A stretch of 64,000 nucleotides of DNA, from the NCBI GenBank assembly GCA_947561715.1, contig OX387200.1, positions 9,674,501 to 9,738,500 on the forward strand, written 5' to 3'. The DNA comes from Ascidia mentula. Its lineage: Eukaryota > Chordata > Ascidiacea > Phlebobranchia > Ascidiidae. Shown piece by piece: positions 52,226 to 61,803 of this stretch. The translations under genes and the position numbers were made by a program. The notes under the pieces were generated by a model that was not told the DNA's origin, searched no databases, and worked only from the letters and a program-made list of their open reading frames with translations. Positions within the stretch are counted from its first letter, which is position 1; the number at the start of each line of letters is the position of its first letter.

Positions 52226-52369
52226 AGAAGAACAGACTATTAAAATATAACATGCCTGGCAACAACAGCAACATTATCTTTGTCACAAAGTTATTTAGAT
52301 GGCCTGGATTATGCCTTTTTTTTCAAGTAAGGATTATCAATTAGCACAACGATAAAAAACAGAACCAAG

Positions 52370-53341
52370 CAATAGCACAACGTACGCTAATACAACACGA
52401 ACGATAACATTGAACTTCGGTTCATTTCCAAATCATTCCAAATCAAAACACTACATATTTAGCGTCAATATATAGAACGTTTCAACAACCGCGGTTAAAT
52501 TATAACGTAATCCATTTTTGTTTCAATTCGTTGCCTTTATTAGTTCGTAGTGCAGTTTTTTGTTTTGCTGCCCTAACCTTCTGAATTTGTCTATAAAATA
52601 TTCCCAAACAGGGTTGAAATGTACCTAAGTTGGTCAGTGAGTACAATTTCTTTCCATTAATTTGGTATCTAACCATGGACATCTTCCCAGAATATTGCAA
52701 CGTTATGACACTCACACAAAATACATGATGCATTGTTTCCATTTCGTATCCGCTAAAAACAGATTCACCCGTATCTACCCAGATCGAAGTCAAATAGAAC
52801 GTCATTCATTTATCAAAGCTCGCAAATATAATTTAACTTGAAAGAACTACTGCGATTGGTCTTCTGTTATAGGGTCGATTGTATATAGATTGCCCATTTT
52901 TGTTTTTGAGGGTTTTCTAATTTTGACGCATAATAATCGTAAACATGTTTTATAGTATAAAACTTGTCATTAACATAGTCCCTAGGGCGGGTTAATATCG
53001 TTGATCTATCGAGTTCTATGTCGAAACTCGTTTCTCATTTTGGAATGGCATTTACTAACTTAAGGTAGTCTGTATAATTTTTGTTCGAACCTTCAAGCCC
53101 TCTACTCTGTAGTTCTTTGAAATAGCAATATTGCAGGGAGTCCTTAATGATTTTGTGGTATTCTAATATGCCGTTTCGTATGAATTTATCAAAAGTACAC
53201 GGTTTTCCTTTTGTCTTTACTTGTTTATTGTACAATAATAGTTTGTTACAAACCGATCCCGGTCAGGCTTTTTTTGTGCTAATATTATTATTGGAAACAA
53301 ACAAGAGCACAACGTACGGTAATACAACACAGACGATGTCA
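52370..53341. repeat. about 40-bp direct repeats flanking a LINE fragment
   Basis: The block at 52370-52409 (core AGCACAACGTACG-TAATACAACAC) recurs in the same direction at 53302-53341, about 34 of 40 positions matching. They bracket the LINE fragment at 52500-53235. This could be a long, aged target-site duplication or two copies of an older repeat. No poly(A) tail is seen at the LINE's 3' side. Confidence 0.6.
52500..53235 (-). mobile_element. LINE (L1/Tx1-like) ORF2 3' fragment, degenerate
   Basis: On the minus strand 53235-53035 encodes KPCTFDKFIRNGIL, then NYTDYLKLVNAIPK, the pattern found near the C-terminus of L1/Tx1-clade reverse transcriptase proteins (W..F...GI, then Y..L..AIP..W). 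The frame stops just after AIPK. From 52805 to 52500 a second frame shows HHVFC, YQINGKK and a tail FYRQIQKVRAAKQKTALRTN ending KGNELKQKW, like the terminal I..VR..E...A....K...KW block of the same clade. The fragment is 5'-truncated and interrupted. Family placement is from motif resemblance only. Confidence 0.55.
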
Positions 53342-54024
53342 ATCAAAAATGTTGCACACAGTTTGCTAATTAGGGCATCAACTTCAAAAATTGTCGTGGT
53401 CATTTGTATGACAAGAAACGAAGCATGTGCAAATAGACCCACAGTTGAAATATTCCTGTTATGTGAACTTTGTAATGATGTTGTGAACCACAGAAGATAA
53501 CACATGAAAGGTGGCCCATTGGCAACTGAAAAAAATGCCCAATAAACATATTAATGATGCTACGACAAAATTTTTACAAGATTTTTGTCCGATTTTCAAG
53601 TGCGCCAATTCGTTTGCTGGTCTTAAAAGCGGGGATGCAATGAATTAACGTCAAGTGGAAGTGCCCAGACAATGTTTTATTGGCTGCACATCACTGGTTC
53701 TATCAAGCTTTTACGAACAAACAAGTTGCACTCTAAATGGACTTACAATTATTCAAATTTCGCATTGCTATTATAAGTTACATATATATATATGTATGTG
53801 TGGTAAACCAACACACATTTCTTCGTAAATCAAATGTGATAAATCATTGGTGTAGAAGTATTACCATGCTTTCGCATAGCAAGGCAGAATCGCCCCACTG
53901 CGCAGGCCCTTTTAAAAATTTGGCGACATTAGCTCAAGTATTTTGATCATACGGTTCGCAGGCTTTGCAGCCAAGCTGGATCAGCCACTTTTCCCGACAA
54001 GTCGGAGCGAGATCTGAAAAATCA

Positions 54025-54098
54025 GGCTCTCGGTGAGGTTTGAACTCACGACCCTGGGCTAACCAGGCCCAACGCCCTACCAATTGAGCTACAGGAGC
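54025..54098 (-). tRNA. tRNA-like sequence (Thr GGT-like) inside repeat copy 1
   Basis: Read on the minus strand it folds as a cloverleaf: acceptor GCTCCTG with CGAGAGC (one mismatch), A box TAGCTCAATTGG, anticodon stem TGGGC/GCCCA with loop CTGGTTA (anticodon GGT), and T arm GTGAG-TTCAAAC-CTCAC. TTTTT follows closely, a pol III stop. A GGT threonine anticodon is rare in eukaryotic nuclear genomes and the sequence is part of a dispersed repeat, so a SINE-like or tRNA-derived repeat is more likely than a working tRNA gene. Composite tRNA-related SINEs have been described in Ciona; identity with those is not shown. Confidence 0.55.
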
Positions 54099-54165
54099 TT
54101 TAGCGTTTTTTCTTTGTTATGTGCCACAACTTTGTCCACATTGCTTGATTTACATTTCATACCTC

Positions 54166-54199
54166 CTGATAAAGGCTGCTGCATAACAGCCGAAACGTC
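54166..54199 (+). ncRNA. hammerhead-like motif in repeat copy 1
   Basis: CTGATAA, then stem GGCTG/CAGCC closing an eight-base loop, then GAAA and CGTC. The five-base stem II is perfect, but the catalytic box has A in place of the G of CUGAUGA and no convincing stem III or stem I is seen, so it is likely inactive. The GCCGAAACGTCGATAAA context is typical of Penelope-like and related elements. Confidence 0.35.
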
Positions 54200-54282
54200 G
54201 ATAAAATAAAGTTTGCCAGAAAAGCAGTATTCAGCAATAAAATATGCCTGGCATCGTCAGTAACAATTTGGATATCAACAGG

Positions 54283-54425
54283 TTTTAGCATGACGTAGGT
54301 TGGATTTACAATTGCTTTCCTTTTGTGGGGGTCGTATATGTGGTTTCACATCCATTGTGCTAAGCGGAACAATTGGTCACGCGACAACCGATATTAGGTG
54401 TATCAAAAACAGGAACAACTTCATC
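54283..54425. repeat. recurring A/B module, first copy
   Basis: Module A (TGACGTAGGTTGGATTTACA) lies at about 54290 and module B (GGTCACGCGACAAC then AGGTGTATC-AAAACA) at about 54375. A recurs near 55503 and 60902; B recurs near 56130, 59410 and 60970. The related sequences differ by 15-30 % by eye. They suggest several ages of one repeat family packed in 54-61 kb. Confidence 0.55.
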
Positions 54426-54698
54426 GTTTAGGGAGTTTGGTATCCCCTCAAAGAAAAATAGTTTTTGAATCCCATGATTTAAACAGCTGTTCCACTTTTT
54501 GCGCAATGAAACAGGTTTCGGAGGCATGCTATAGGTATCATTGGAAATTTACATGCGCAATATCACAGATATAGTTTTCACAGGTTTAAGTTCGTTAGTG
54601 AGTGTTTATTACCTAATCACACCAAACGAAATTTAGATGTTACAAAAGTAAACTGCGCGCTTTAAAAAAATCTTGCAGTCTTCTTATTAGCAATCATA

Positions 54699-54851
54699 GC
54701 AGGCAGCTCTGTAAATGTTGATTATATAGAAAAATATATTTTGCTGTAAAGACATCAGAAGTTTCCACAAGTACATACAGCTCATATGGGAACTGATGAT
54801 GCCTTGATGGCGAAATATATTTTTCTGTAAAAATCTACAGAGCTGTCTGGC
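54699..54851. repeat. foldback palindrome, copy 1
   Basis: The left arm GCAGGCAGCTCTGTAAAT ... AGAAAAATATATTTTGC faces an inverted right arm that reads GCCAGACAGCTCTGTAGAT ... AGAAAAATATATTTCGCC on the minus strand, with the complementarity carrying on into CATCAG. It is about 150 bp, non-coding and MITE-like. Equivalent copies occur at 59736-59888 and, partly, at 63938-64000. Confidence 0.65.
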
Positions 54852-55530
54852 ATGAAGATCAGCCTGCAAGAATACCTTGGTTTATTAAAATACTTTCGAT
54901 ACACGTGATTGCGTTTTAGCTCTAGCAAGTTCACAAACCCATATCGTTGTTTGGTACTTCCGCTTTTAAGAAGAAGGTGCTTTATTCCAAAGAGCACGAT
55001 GAAAGGCCGACAATATTGCAGGGTCTGATGAAATTTAAACCAGGGGATATTGTCAGATTGTTACAAAGCATAGAAGGGGTAGAATATAAGTTCCTATTTG
55101 TGTGACTTTTGTTAAAAGTTAAACAGAAGCAGGATTTGGATGTTTTTGTGAGTGTGATAACCGGTAATCTTCATCAGTGCCTGGGGTTGACTTTGGAAAT
55201 ATCTTTCAGTTAAATGTTATACGTCACGTAGGCAGGATTTTGTAAAAAGTAACAAACAAATCTCAGCATGTCAGCAAGATAACAACTGTCGCTGTAAAGC
55301 AACATTATTTAACTATTACTGTTTGAATGGTCAATGACAGAATCGTTTCCGACAATTTTCTGTATACTTCAATTTTAATTTGGCAATTAAGAATATGCTT
55401 TCAACAGTGTAAAGCAGGTTTAAAATGTCAATGTTTTTTTTAGTAGGAGTAGTGCGCCTGTTGCACACGAATAATTGAAACATGACACCACTAAAGGTTC
55501 TAGTTTGACGTAGGTTGAGTTTACAATTAC

Positions 55531-56260
55531 TGTTAAACAACGGTCTTTGTTCGCAGCATTTGGCCTTTCATATGATTACTGACAAATGATGTGCCAAACT
55601 TGATCAAACCAATTATTAAAAAGTGTATCTGGAATAAATCAGGGCTTTACAAACTAATGGCTGCGACCCCATTTGTTGTCATCAAATGCAACTTTACAGT
55701 CGCGAAACTGAACTACAACCTAAGACTTGTAATAGTACATGAATTTTTTATCATTTTTGTGTAAGTTTAAAGATCCGGATTGTACTTTTGATGCCGATAT
55801 TGCTTGTGTCTCTTGATTCATGGAACAAGAGTCATGAATGTTCATGTCATAGAACTGATATATAATGTCTCTTGCAGATTGTAACAAAAAATACAGTCTA
55901 CACGTGTATGGGGTTAGATAGAAATACCAAATAGGCAGGTAAACTACCACTACCAATACTGGGTGGCCTGAATTTTTCTTTGCTGTTTCGTAGGAGCAGT
56001 GTGCAATTGGGGGGTAGAATTGAAAAAGGAATTCATTAGATTTTATGATAAGAAAGGTTATTTTTGAATCCTGACATTTGGTTTGTTTCACTTTATCTTT
56101 CACATGCATTGTTTTAGGCGGAATTCTTTGTCACGTGACAACTTCACCCATACCAGGTGTACCGAAAACATAAAGACGTTTAAATTAATTGTGTAAGTTG
56201 CAGACAGATGGCCACTGTTTCGACCTAAAAGGTCTCATCAAAGACTTCAACTTTGTAGTG
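55531..56260. repeat. diverged repeat remnants between copy 1 and the minisatellite
   Basis: No gene is supported. A 129-codon minus-strand frame (55720-56109) has no recognisable motif. Near 55985-56000 GTAGGAGCAGTG resembles GGAGGAGCAGTGCGCC at 60840, and a module B copy (GTCACGTGACAAC ... CCAGGTGTACCGAAAACA) lies at 56130-56170, so the stretch is probably old repeat sequence. Confidence 0.45.
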
Positions 56261-56679
56261 ACAGTTGAACCTTGCTTTCAACAAACAGTTGAAACTTGCT
56301 TTCAACAAACAGTTGAAACTTGCTTTCAACAAACAGCTGAAACTTGCTTTCAACAAACAGCTGAAACTTGCTTTCAACAAACAGCTGAACCTTCCTTCAA
56401 CAAACAGTTGAACCTTGCTTTCAACAAACAGTTGAAACTTGCGTTCAACAAACAGTTGAACCTTGCTTTCAACAAACAGTTGAAACTTGCGTTCAACAAA
56501 CAGTTGAACCTTGCTTTCAACAAACAGTTGAACCTTGCTTTCAACAAACAGTTGAACCTTGCTTTCAACACACAGTTGAACCTTGCTTTCAACAAACAGT
56601 TGAACCTTGCTTTCAACAAACAGTTGAAACTTGCTTTCAACAAACAGTTGAACCTTCCTTCAACAAACAGTTGAAACTT
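56261..56679. repeat. 24-bp minisatellite, about 17 units
   Basis: The unit TTGAACCTTGCTTTCAACAA + ACAG is repeated head to tail about 17 times with small changes (CC/AC, TTG/CTG, GCTTTC/GCGTTC). One unit is a base short, which changes the reading frame midway. Each unit is itself partly palindromic (TTGAA...TTCAA and CAAC..AACAGTTG), so either strand can fold. Open frames across it (FQQTVETC-type or FNKQLNLA-type repeats) are by-products of the 24-bp period, not evidence of a gene. Confidence 0.9.
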
Positions 56680-57359
56680 TCATGTAATGTCCGTTGAACG
56701 CGCCCCGGTTCTTGGCGCGGAACGTCACACGAGGCGGAGAATTCCCGCAGTTAAAACGCGTATCTTTAATGGGCCTCAAACTCGCTTACTCAGTTGATGT
56801 TATTCTTGTTATCGAATGTGCAGTACGCACTCGTACGCAAGATAGAATGTATTCGAAGTGTAGACGATACAGACGTCGGGAGGAGACGAAAAGACACGTA
56901 GGACACATGGACCCTTAGAACACGGTTTCTACACAGAAGGCAATGTGTCAAACAAATACACTTCACACGTAGTTAATTACAGCATAAGGCTCACCAACTA
57001 TTTGGGAACCGGGAAACTCTGGACCACAAAGACGGTCCAAGGCTCCAAGCAGTTACTGTCGCACACCTAAACGAAACAGGCAATATAAAATATATTGCGT
57101 CACTATGACGTAACACACACAATGCTTACCGTTAACTTTGGGCAACAGAAGACTAAATACACCACGCTTCACGTGTGTACATATGCAAGAGAGACACTGT
57201 GAGTACAAAGACAGCGTCAACACCGTGTGTAGACTTAATCACATAAACAAGGGCAGCTATATACTATTCAGCGAACTGAAGTCATCGCAGTTAAATTTGC
57301 CAATGTTACAATTTACACATTTCGGTTATCAGTCGTTACACACATATGTACAAAGAGAC
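56680..57359. other. sequence between minisatellite and Bel/Pao fossil
   Basis: No recognised gene; short frames only. It is less AT-rich than its surroundings at 56.69-56.9 kb and contains ATATAAAATATATTGCG near 57082. It may include more of the adjacent fossil element, but I see no terminal repeat to show it. Confidence 0.35.
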
Positions 57360-58740
57360 TCACCAGAAAATGCTCTGGCAGTGGGGGGATTAAAACTCCA
57401 TGCAATTTCGCGTTGTTGCAGATATTGGTGAATCTGCTGTTGGTTCCACTTCTTCAGTTTTTCGAGCAGGATACGCTCGGCTCCGACGAAATTCGTGCCG
57501 TTGTCGCAGAAAATCTGGTTTGGACGTCCACGACGACCGATGAAGCGTCGGTCGACGATGAATGGGCTATATCGTTATGTGCGGCCCTGGTGGAGAAACA
57601 AGTAAAGATGCAACCTCTTTACCTCACTTCGCCCTTGCTTCACAAGGAAGGGTCCGAAGTAGCCGACACCCACCACTGAAAATGGTGGCTTGTTGGCCTG
57701 CAGCCTCGCAGCAGGAAGGTCTGCCATCATCTGCTTCCCCAAGGAACCGTTTCGTCGTCGGCAAGAGAGACACTTGCCCAGCACGCTTCGAACCGCCATA
57801 CCTCCTTTGACAATCCAGTAGCGTTGTCCAAGGGACGACCTGGTGTGTCCCATTCCAGCATGACCAACTTCAAGTCTGTAACTCGATGGTCGTACGGAAG
57901 GATGATCGGATGCTTCACATCGAAGTCAATCAATGCACGCTCCAACCTTCCGCCAATCCTTAGAATTCCATGAACAAGAATTGTGTTGAGTTTTCCCAAA
58001 GCTCTCTTCTTCTTTGGCAAACAAACAGTTCCGTCCTTTGCCTTTGACACTGTAGCAATGACGTCTGGGAAACTGCGCCCCTGCACGTACTTCACGATCG
58101 CAAGCTCAGCAGCTTTGAGTTCGACGACAGTCACTTGACCAGTCGGCACCCTGTACTTCGACGGAAACCTATTGGCTAGCAACATCGACTTGTATCGGAG
58201 AATCCATCCGACAGCCCTTTTTAACCGATTCCAGGACGAGTACTTAAGTCGATCAGTGGGAGACTCGTTGGCGACGAGACAAACAGTTTGAGCTTCCTTC
58301 TTTATTTGAAGAAACTCGATCGGCACGTTGGACAGGTCGGGGGAAGAGGGCCATGTATCTTCTCGTTCCCAAAGAAACTGGGGTCCACTGAGCCATTGGC
58401 TAGATCTTACAAATTTGTTCACACCAAGTCCACGTGACGCTTCGTCAGCAGGATTTACCTTTGTGCTTACATGCCTCCACTGATTTGGACGAGATGCCTC
58501 TACAATTTTAGCTAAGCGGTTTGCTACGAACACCGGAAAGCGCTTGTTGAAGTTGCGAATGCTTTGGAGAACGACAGTCGAGTCTGTCCAGAACGCAGAT
58601 TGGCATCCGACCAGATGCAATTCCTTCCTCGCAAGTTGATCCAACTTGACTGAAACAACGGCGGCCGTCAACTCCAGGCGGGGAATCAAACACGTCTTCA
58701 GTGAGGCAACACGTGCTTTACCCATCAGAAACGTCAAGTG
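57360..58740 (-). mobile_element. Bel/Pao retroelement fossil (partial pol)
   Basis: A minus-strand fragment of a Bel/Pao-family LTR element. The longest open stretch shows the family's conserved FLMGKARVASLKTCLIPRLE, the RNase H-like FWTDSTVV and NPADEASRG tracts, and the lead-in to the integrase; integrase zinc-binding and core-like sequence extends toward 57360. Gag, protease, most of the reverse transcriptase and both LTRs are not in view. It is truncated at both ends and has at least one further break, so it is a dead copy. The good preservation suggests moderate age. Its right edge coincides with the start of composite repeat copy 2. Confidence 0.85.
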
Positions 58741-59120
58741 GAAGTGCCCAGACAATGTTTTATTGGCTGCATATCACTGGTTCTATCAAGCTTTTACGAA
58801 CAAACAAGTTGCACTCTAAATGGACTTACAATTATTCAAATTTCGCATTGCTATCATAAGTTACATATATATATATATGTATGGTAAACCAACACACATT
58901 TGTTCGTAAATCATATGTGATAAATCATTGGTGTAGAAGTATTATCATGCTTTCGCATAGCAAGGCAGGATCGCCCCACTGCGCAGGCCCTTTTAAAAAT
59001 TTGGCGACATTAGCTCAAGTATTTTGATCATACGGTTCACAGGCTTTGCAGCCAAGGCATTGCAGCCAAGCTGGATCAGCCACTTTTCCCGGCAAGTCGG
59101 AGCGAGATCTGAAAAATTAA

Positions 59121-59193
59121 ACTCTCGGTGACGTTTGAACTCACGACCCTGGGCTAACCAGGCCCAACGCCCTACCAACTGAGCTACAGGAGC
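59121..59193 (-). tRNA. tRNA-like sequence inside repeat copy 2
   Basis: The same cloverleaf as at 54025-54098, with the GGT anticodon loop kept but damage elsewhere: the T-stem now reads CAAACGTCACC in place of CAAACCTCACC, and the 3' acceptor end is changed. It is best read as a tRNA-derived repeat part, not a functional gene. Confidence 0.45.
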
Positions 59194-59261
59194 TTTAGCG
59201 TTTTTTCTTTGTTTATGTGCCACAACTTTGTCCACATTGCTTGATTTACATTTCATACCTC

Positions 59262-59295
59262 CTGATAAAGGCTGCAGCATAAAAGCCGAAACGTC
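59262..59295 (+). ncRNA. hammerhead-like motif in repeat copy 2
   Basis: CTGATAA, stem GGCT/AGCC with an imperfect loop, GAAA and CGTC, as in copy 1. The same A replaces the catalytic G, showing the change predates the duplication or belongs to the family. Confidence 0.35.
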
Positions 59296-59735
59296 GATAA
59301 AATAAAGCTTGCCAGAAGAGCAGAATTCAGCAATGAAACATGCTTGGCATCGTCAGTAACAATTTGGATCGTATATGTGGTTTCACATCCATTGTGCTAA
59401 GCGGAACAATTGGTCACGCGACAACCGATATTAGGTGTATCAAAAACAGGAACAACTTCATTGTTTAGGGAGTTTGGTATCCCCTCAAAGAAAAATAGTT
59501 TTTGAATCCCATGATTTAAACAGCTGTTCCACTTTTTGCGCAATGAAACAGGTTTCGGAGGCATGCTGTAAGTATCATTGGAAATTTACATGCGCAATAT
59601 CACAGATATAGTTTTCACAGGTTTAAGTTCGTTAGTGAGTGTTTATTACCTAATCACACCAAACGAAATTTAGATGTTACAAAGGTAAACTGCGCGCTTT
59701 AAAAAAATCTTGCAGTCTTCTTATCAACGATCATA

Positions 59736-59888
59736 GCAGGCAGCTCTGTAAATGTTGATTATGTAGAAAAATATATTTTGCTGTAAAGACATCAGAAGTT
59801 TCCACAAGTACATACAGCTCTTATGGGAACTGATGATGCCTTTATAGCGAAATATATTTTTCTGTAAAAATCTACAGGGCTCTCTGGC
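59736..59888. repeat. foldback palindrome, copy 2
   Basis: Nearly identical to the palindrome at 54699-54851, with arms GCAGGCAGCTCTGTAAATG and, inverted, GCCAGAGAGCCCTGTAGAT. See copy 1 for structure. Confidence 0.65.
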
Positions 59889-61027
59889 ATGAAGATCAGC
59901 CTGCAAGAATACCTTGGTTTATTAAAATACTTTCGATACACGTGAATGGGTTTTGTTTGGCCTGCTACTTCCGCTTTTAAGAAGAAGGTGCTTTATTCCA
60001 AAGAGCACGATGAAAGGCCGACAATATTGCAGACCTTGATGAAATTTAAACCAGGGGATGTAGATTGTTACAAAGCGTATAGAAGGGGTAGAATATAACA
60101 TCCTATTCGTGTGAATTTTGTGAAAAGTTAAAACTGTGCCAGGATTTGGATGTTTTTGTGGGTTTGATAACCTGTAATCTTCATTCCAGTGACTGTGGTT
60201 GACTTTGGAAATATCTTTCAGTTAAATCTTATATACGTCACGTAGGCTTGATTTTGTAAAAAGCATGTCAGCCAGATAACAACAGACGCTATAAAGCAAC
60301 TTATCTTTAACATTATATGTCTATTAATGTTTGTGTGGTCAATGACAGAATCGTTTCCGACAATTGTCTATATTGCCGTACTTCAACTTTACGATGGCAA
60401 TTGATAATATGACCACTTGCTTCCAATAGTGTAAAGCAGGTTTAAAAGATAAATGCTTTTTAAGGTATGTAGGTATATCCGATTTATATCATAAAATAAC
60501 CAAACTTGTGCAATTTACACATCACTACTATAAACACTCTTTTTGTTATCTATTTCAATCAAATTCCCAATCGATTTTGGGGACGCCATAATATTTTATG
60601 ACTATGCAATGAAAAACATTTGGTCCAGACGATATGTACCTGCTGTTGGATGGTTCTAGGTCTAAAAATAAATTGCGATTCTCAAAACTGTTTAAAATTG
60701 TTGCACATTAAGGATATAAAAGTCCATTTGTTAGCAGCGTTTAGGGCAGAACCAAGTGTAATTGCTTTACCGCCATAAGCAGCCATCTACTCTGTAAAAA
60801 GTGATACAAGGTTTACCTCACGAAACAAAACAATACTTGGGAGGAGCAGTGCGCCTTTTGCACACGAATGATTAAAACAAGAATCCACTATAGGTTTTAG
60901 TTTGACGTAGGTTGAGTTTACAATTACTTTCGCTTTCTGAGGAAGGATTATTACGGTCGAAAACTTTATCATGTGACAGCTTAATCCATTCCAGGTGTGT
61001 CGAAAACACCAAGAAGTTCATTTTGTT

Positions 61028-61756
61028 GCTTGTGGGTTTGGCATCCCTATGTGTTATTGAACCATTTATTAAAAATTTGCAAGTATAATGTGTTGAAATT
61101 TTTGGTGAGGTTTGAATGTGCGTACACAGATATTTTGTTTCGAATGTAATGACACCGAAACAACATCGTTGTTTTCCCATCACTTTGTAGACACAACGCA
61201 GCTGCACGGGTCACTGTTCCGTTCATTGCTGTTCTCGGAAGCTTGTAGTTCAATATTAACTTAAGTCTCGACGTTACATGTTTAAACTAAAACGATACAT
61301 GTGTGTGTAAATCGCGTTGGAAAAACATTTGTCTATTTTATCGGTTACCAACCACGTACCAGTGCGCCACATTGTGAGGATACATATGATATCCAGTCGA
61401 TTCGGCAAGCTTAAAGGCGATTTCACTTCTGGCGCATGCATTGACGTGCCATGTGTCATCGACAACTCCACTTTCATGAATAGGTGGTTTTCTGAGGCTG
61501 GGTAAATTGGAGACTGGGACAAATTTGAATTGTTCGCAGTTTAATTGTTATTAGGACATTTTCTTCCTGAAGATGGTTGATTATATGCATTAACATACAA
61601 TAGATTTGTGGACCTATACTTTACGCAGCTTTTGTCAAATCTACTGTATTTGTGTAAATAATGTACTGACCACAAACGAAGCAACATTAAAAATTATTAC
61701 GCCAAAAACAATATAGAATACATTTGTGTTGGAAATACTTACCAATTTAATTTGCA
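61028..61756. other. stretch upstream of the 61.8-kb gene
   Basis: No supported gene; short frames on both strands without family resemblance. It should contain the promoter of the plus-strand gene if that is not operonic. TTTAATTTGCAG ending at 61757 is a strong acceptor with no obvious local donor. Confidence 0.4.
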
Positions 61757-61757
61757 G
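61746..61757 (+). promoter_or_regulatory. candidate (trans-)splice acceptor upstream of the 61.8-kb gene
   Basis: TTTAATTTGCAG followed by TTCGTAACG lies 46 bases before the ATG. No matching donor is apparent just upstream, so a spliced-leader acceptor or a distant 5' UTR exon are both possible. Confidence 0.35.
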
Positions 61758-61803
61758 TTCGTAACGCTACAGGTTGGTCTAAGATATTGTGTAATTAACT
61801 ATT

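Larger units (their letters stand above)
50354..52369. other. intergenic stretch upstream of IF1
   Basis: No gene is supported. It begins with the minus-strand IF1 5' region, whose putative acceptor AG is at 50354-50355. The GGTTCGGG repeats lie at 50951-51087. A short GC-richer block occurs at about 51810-51930. A hammerhead-like motif on the plus strand lies at 52160-52225. Confidence 0.4.
53647..55530. repeat. composite repeat, copy 1
   Basis: This segment matches 58730-60927 almost base for base over its first 1.3 kb, roughly 95 % by eye, and less closely after about 55.0 kb. It contains, in order, an (AT)n-like ATATATATAT tract near 53783, a tRNA-like sequence (54025-54098, minus), a hammerhead-like motif (54166-54199, plus), and a foldback palindrome (54699-54851). 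Copy 1 has about 60 bp (54274-54333) absent from copy 2. Its left edge AACGTCAAGTGGAAGTG is also the edge of the Bel/Pao fossil in copy 2. Confidence 0.85.
58730..60927. repeat. composite repeat, copy 2
   Basis: The counterpart of 53647-55530. It carries the ATATATATATAT tract near 58865, a tRNA-like sequence (59121-59193, minus), a hammerhead-like motif (59262-59295, plus) and a foldback (59736-59888). It differs by a short local duplication of the GGCTTTGCAGCCAAG stretch, by lacking about 60 bp, and by about 370 extra bases at roughly 60475-60840. It directly abuts the Bel/Pao fossil. Confidence 0.85.

Noticed and set aside
56261-56679. CRISPR array or repeat-protein gene
   Set aside because: Units are directly abutting 24-bp repeats with no unique spacers, in an animal genome, and the coding look arises only because 24 is divisible by three; the frame changes midway.
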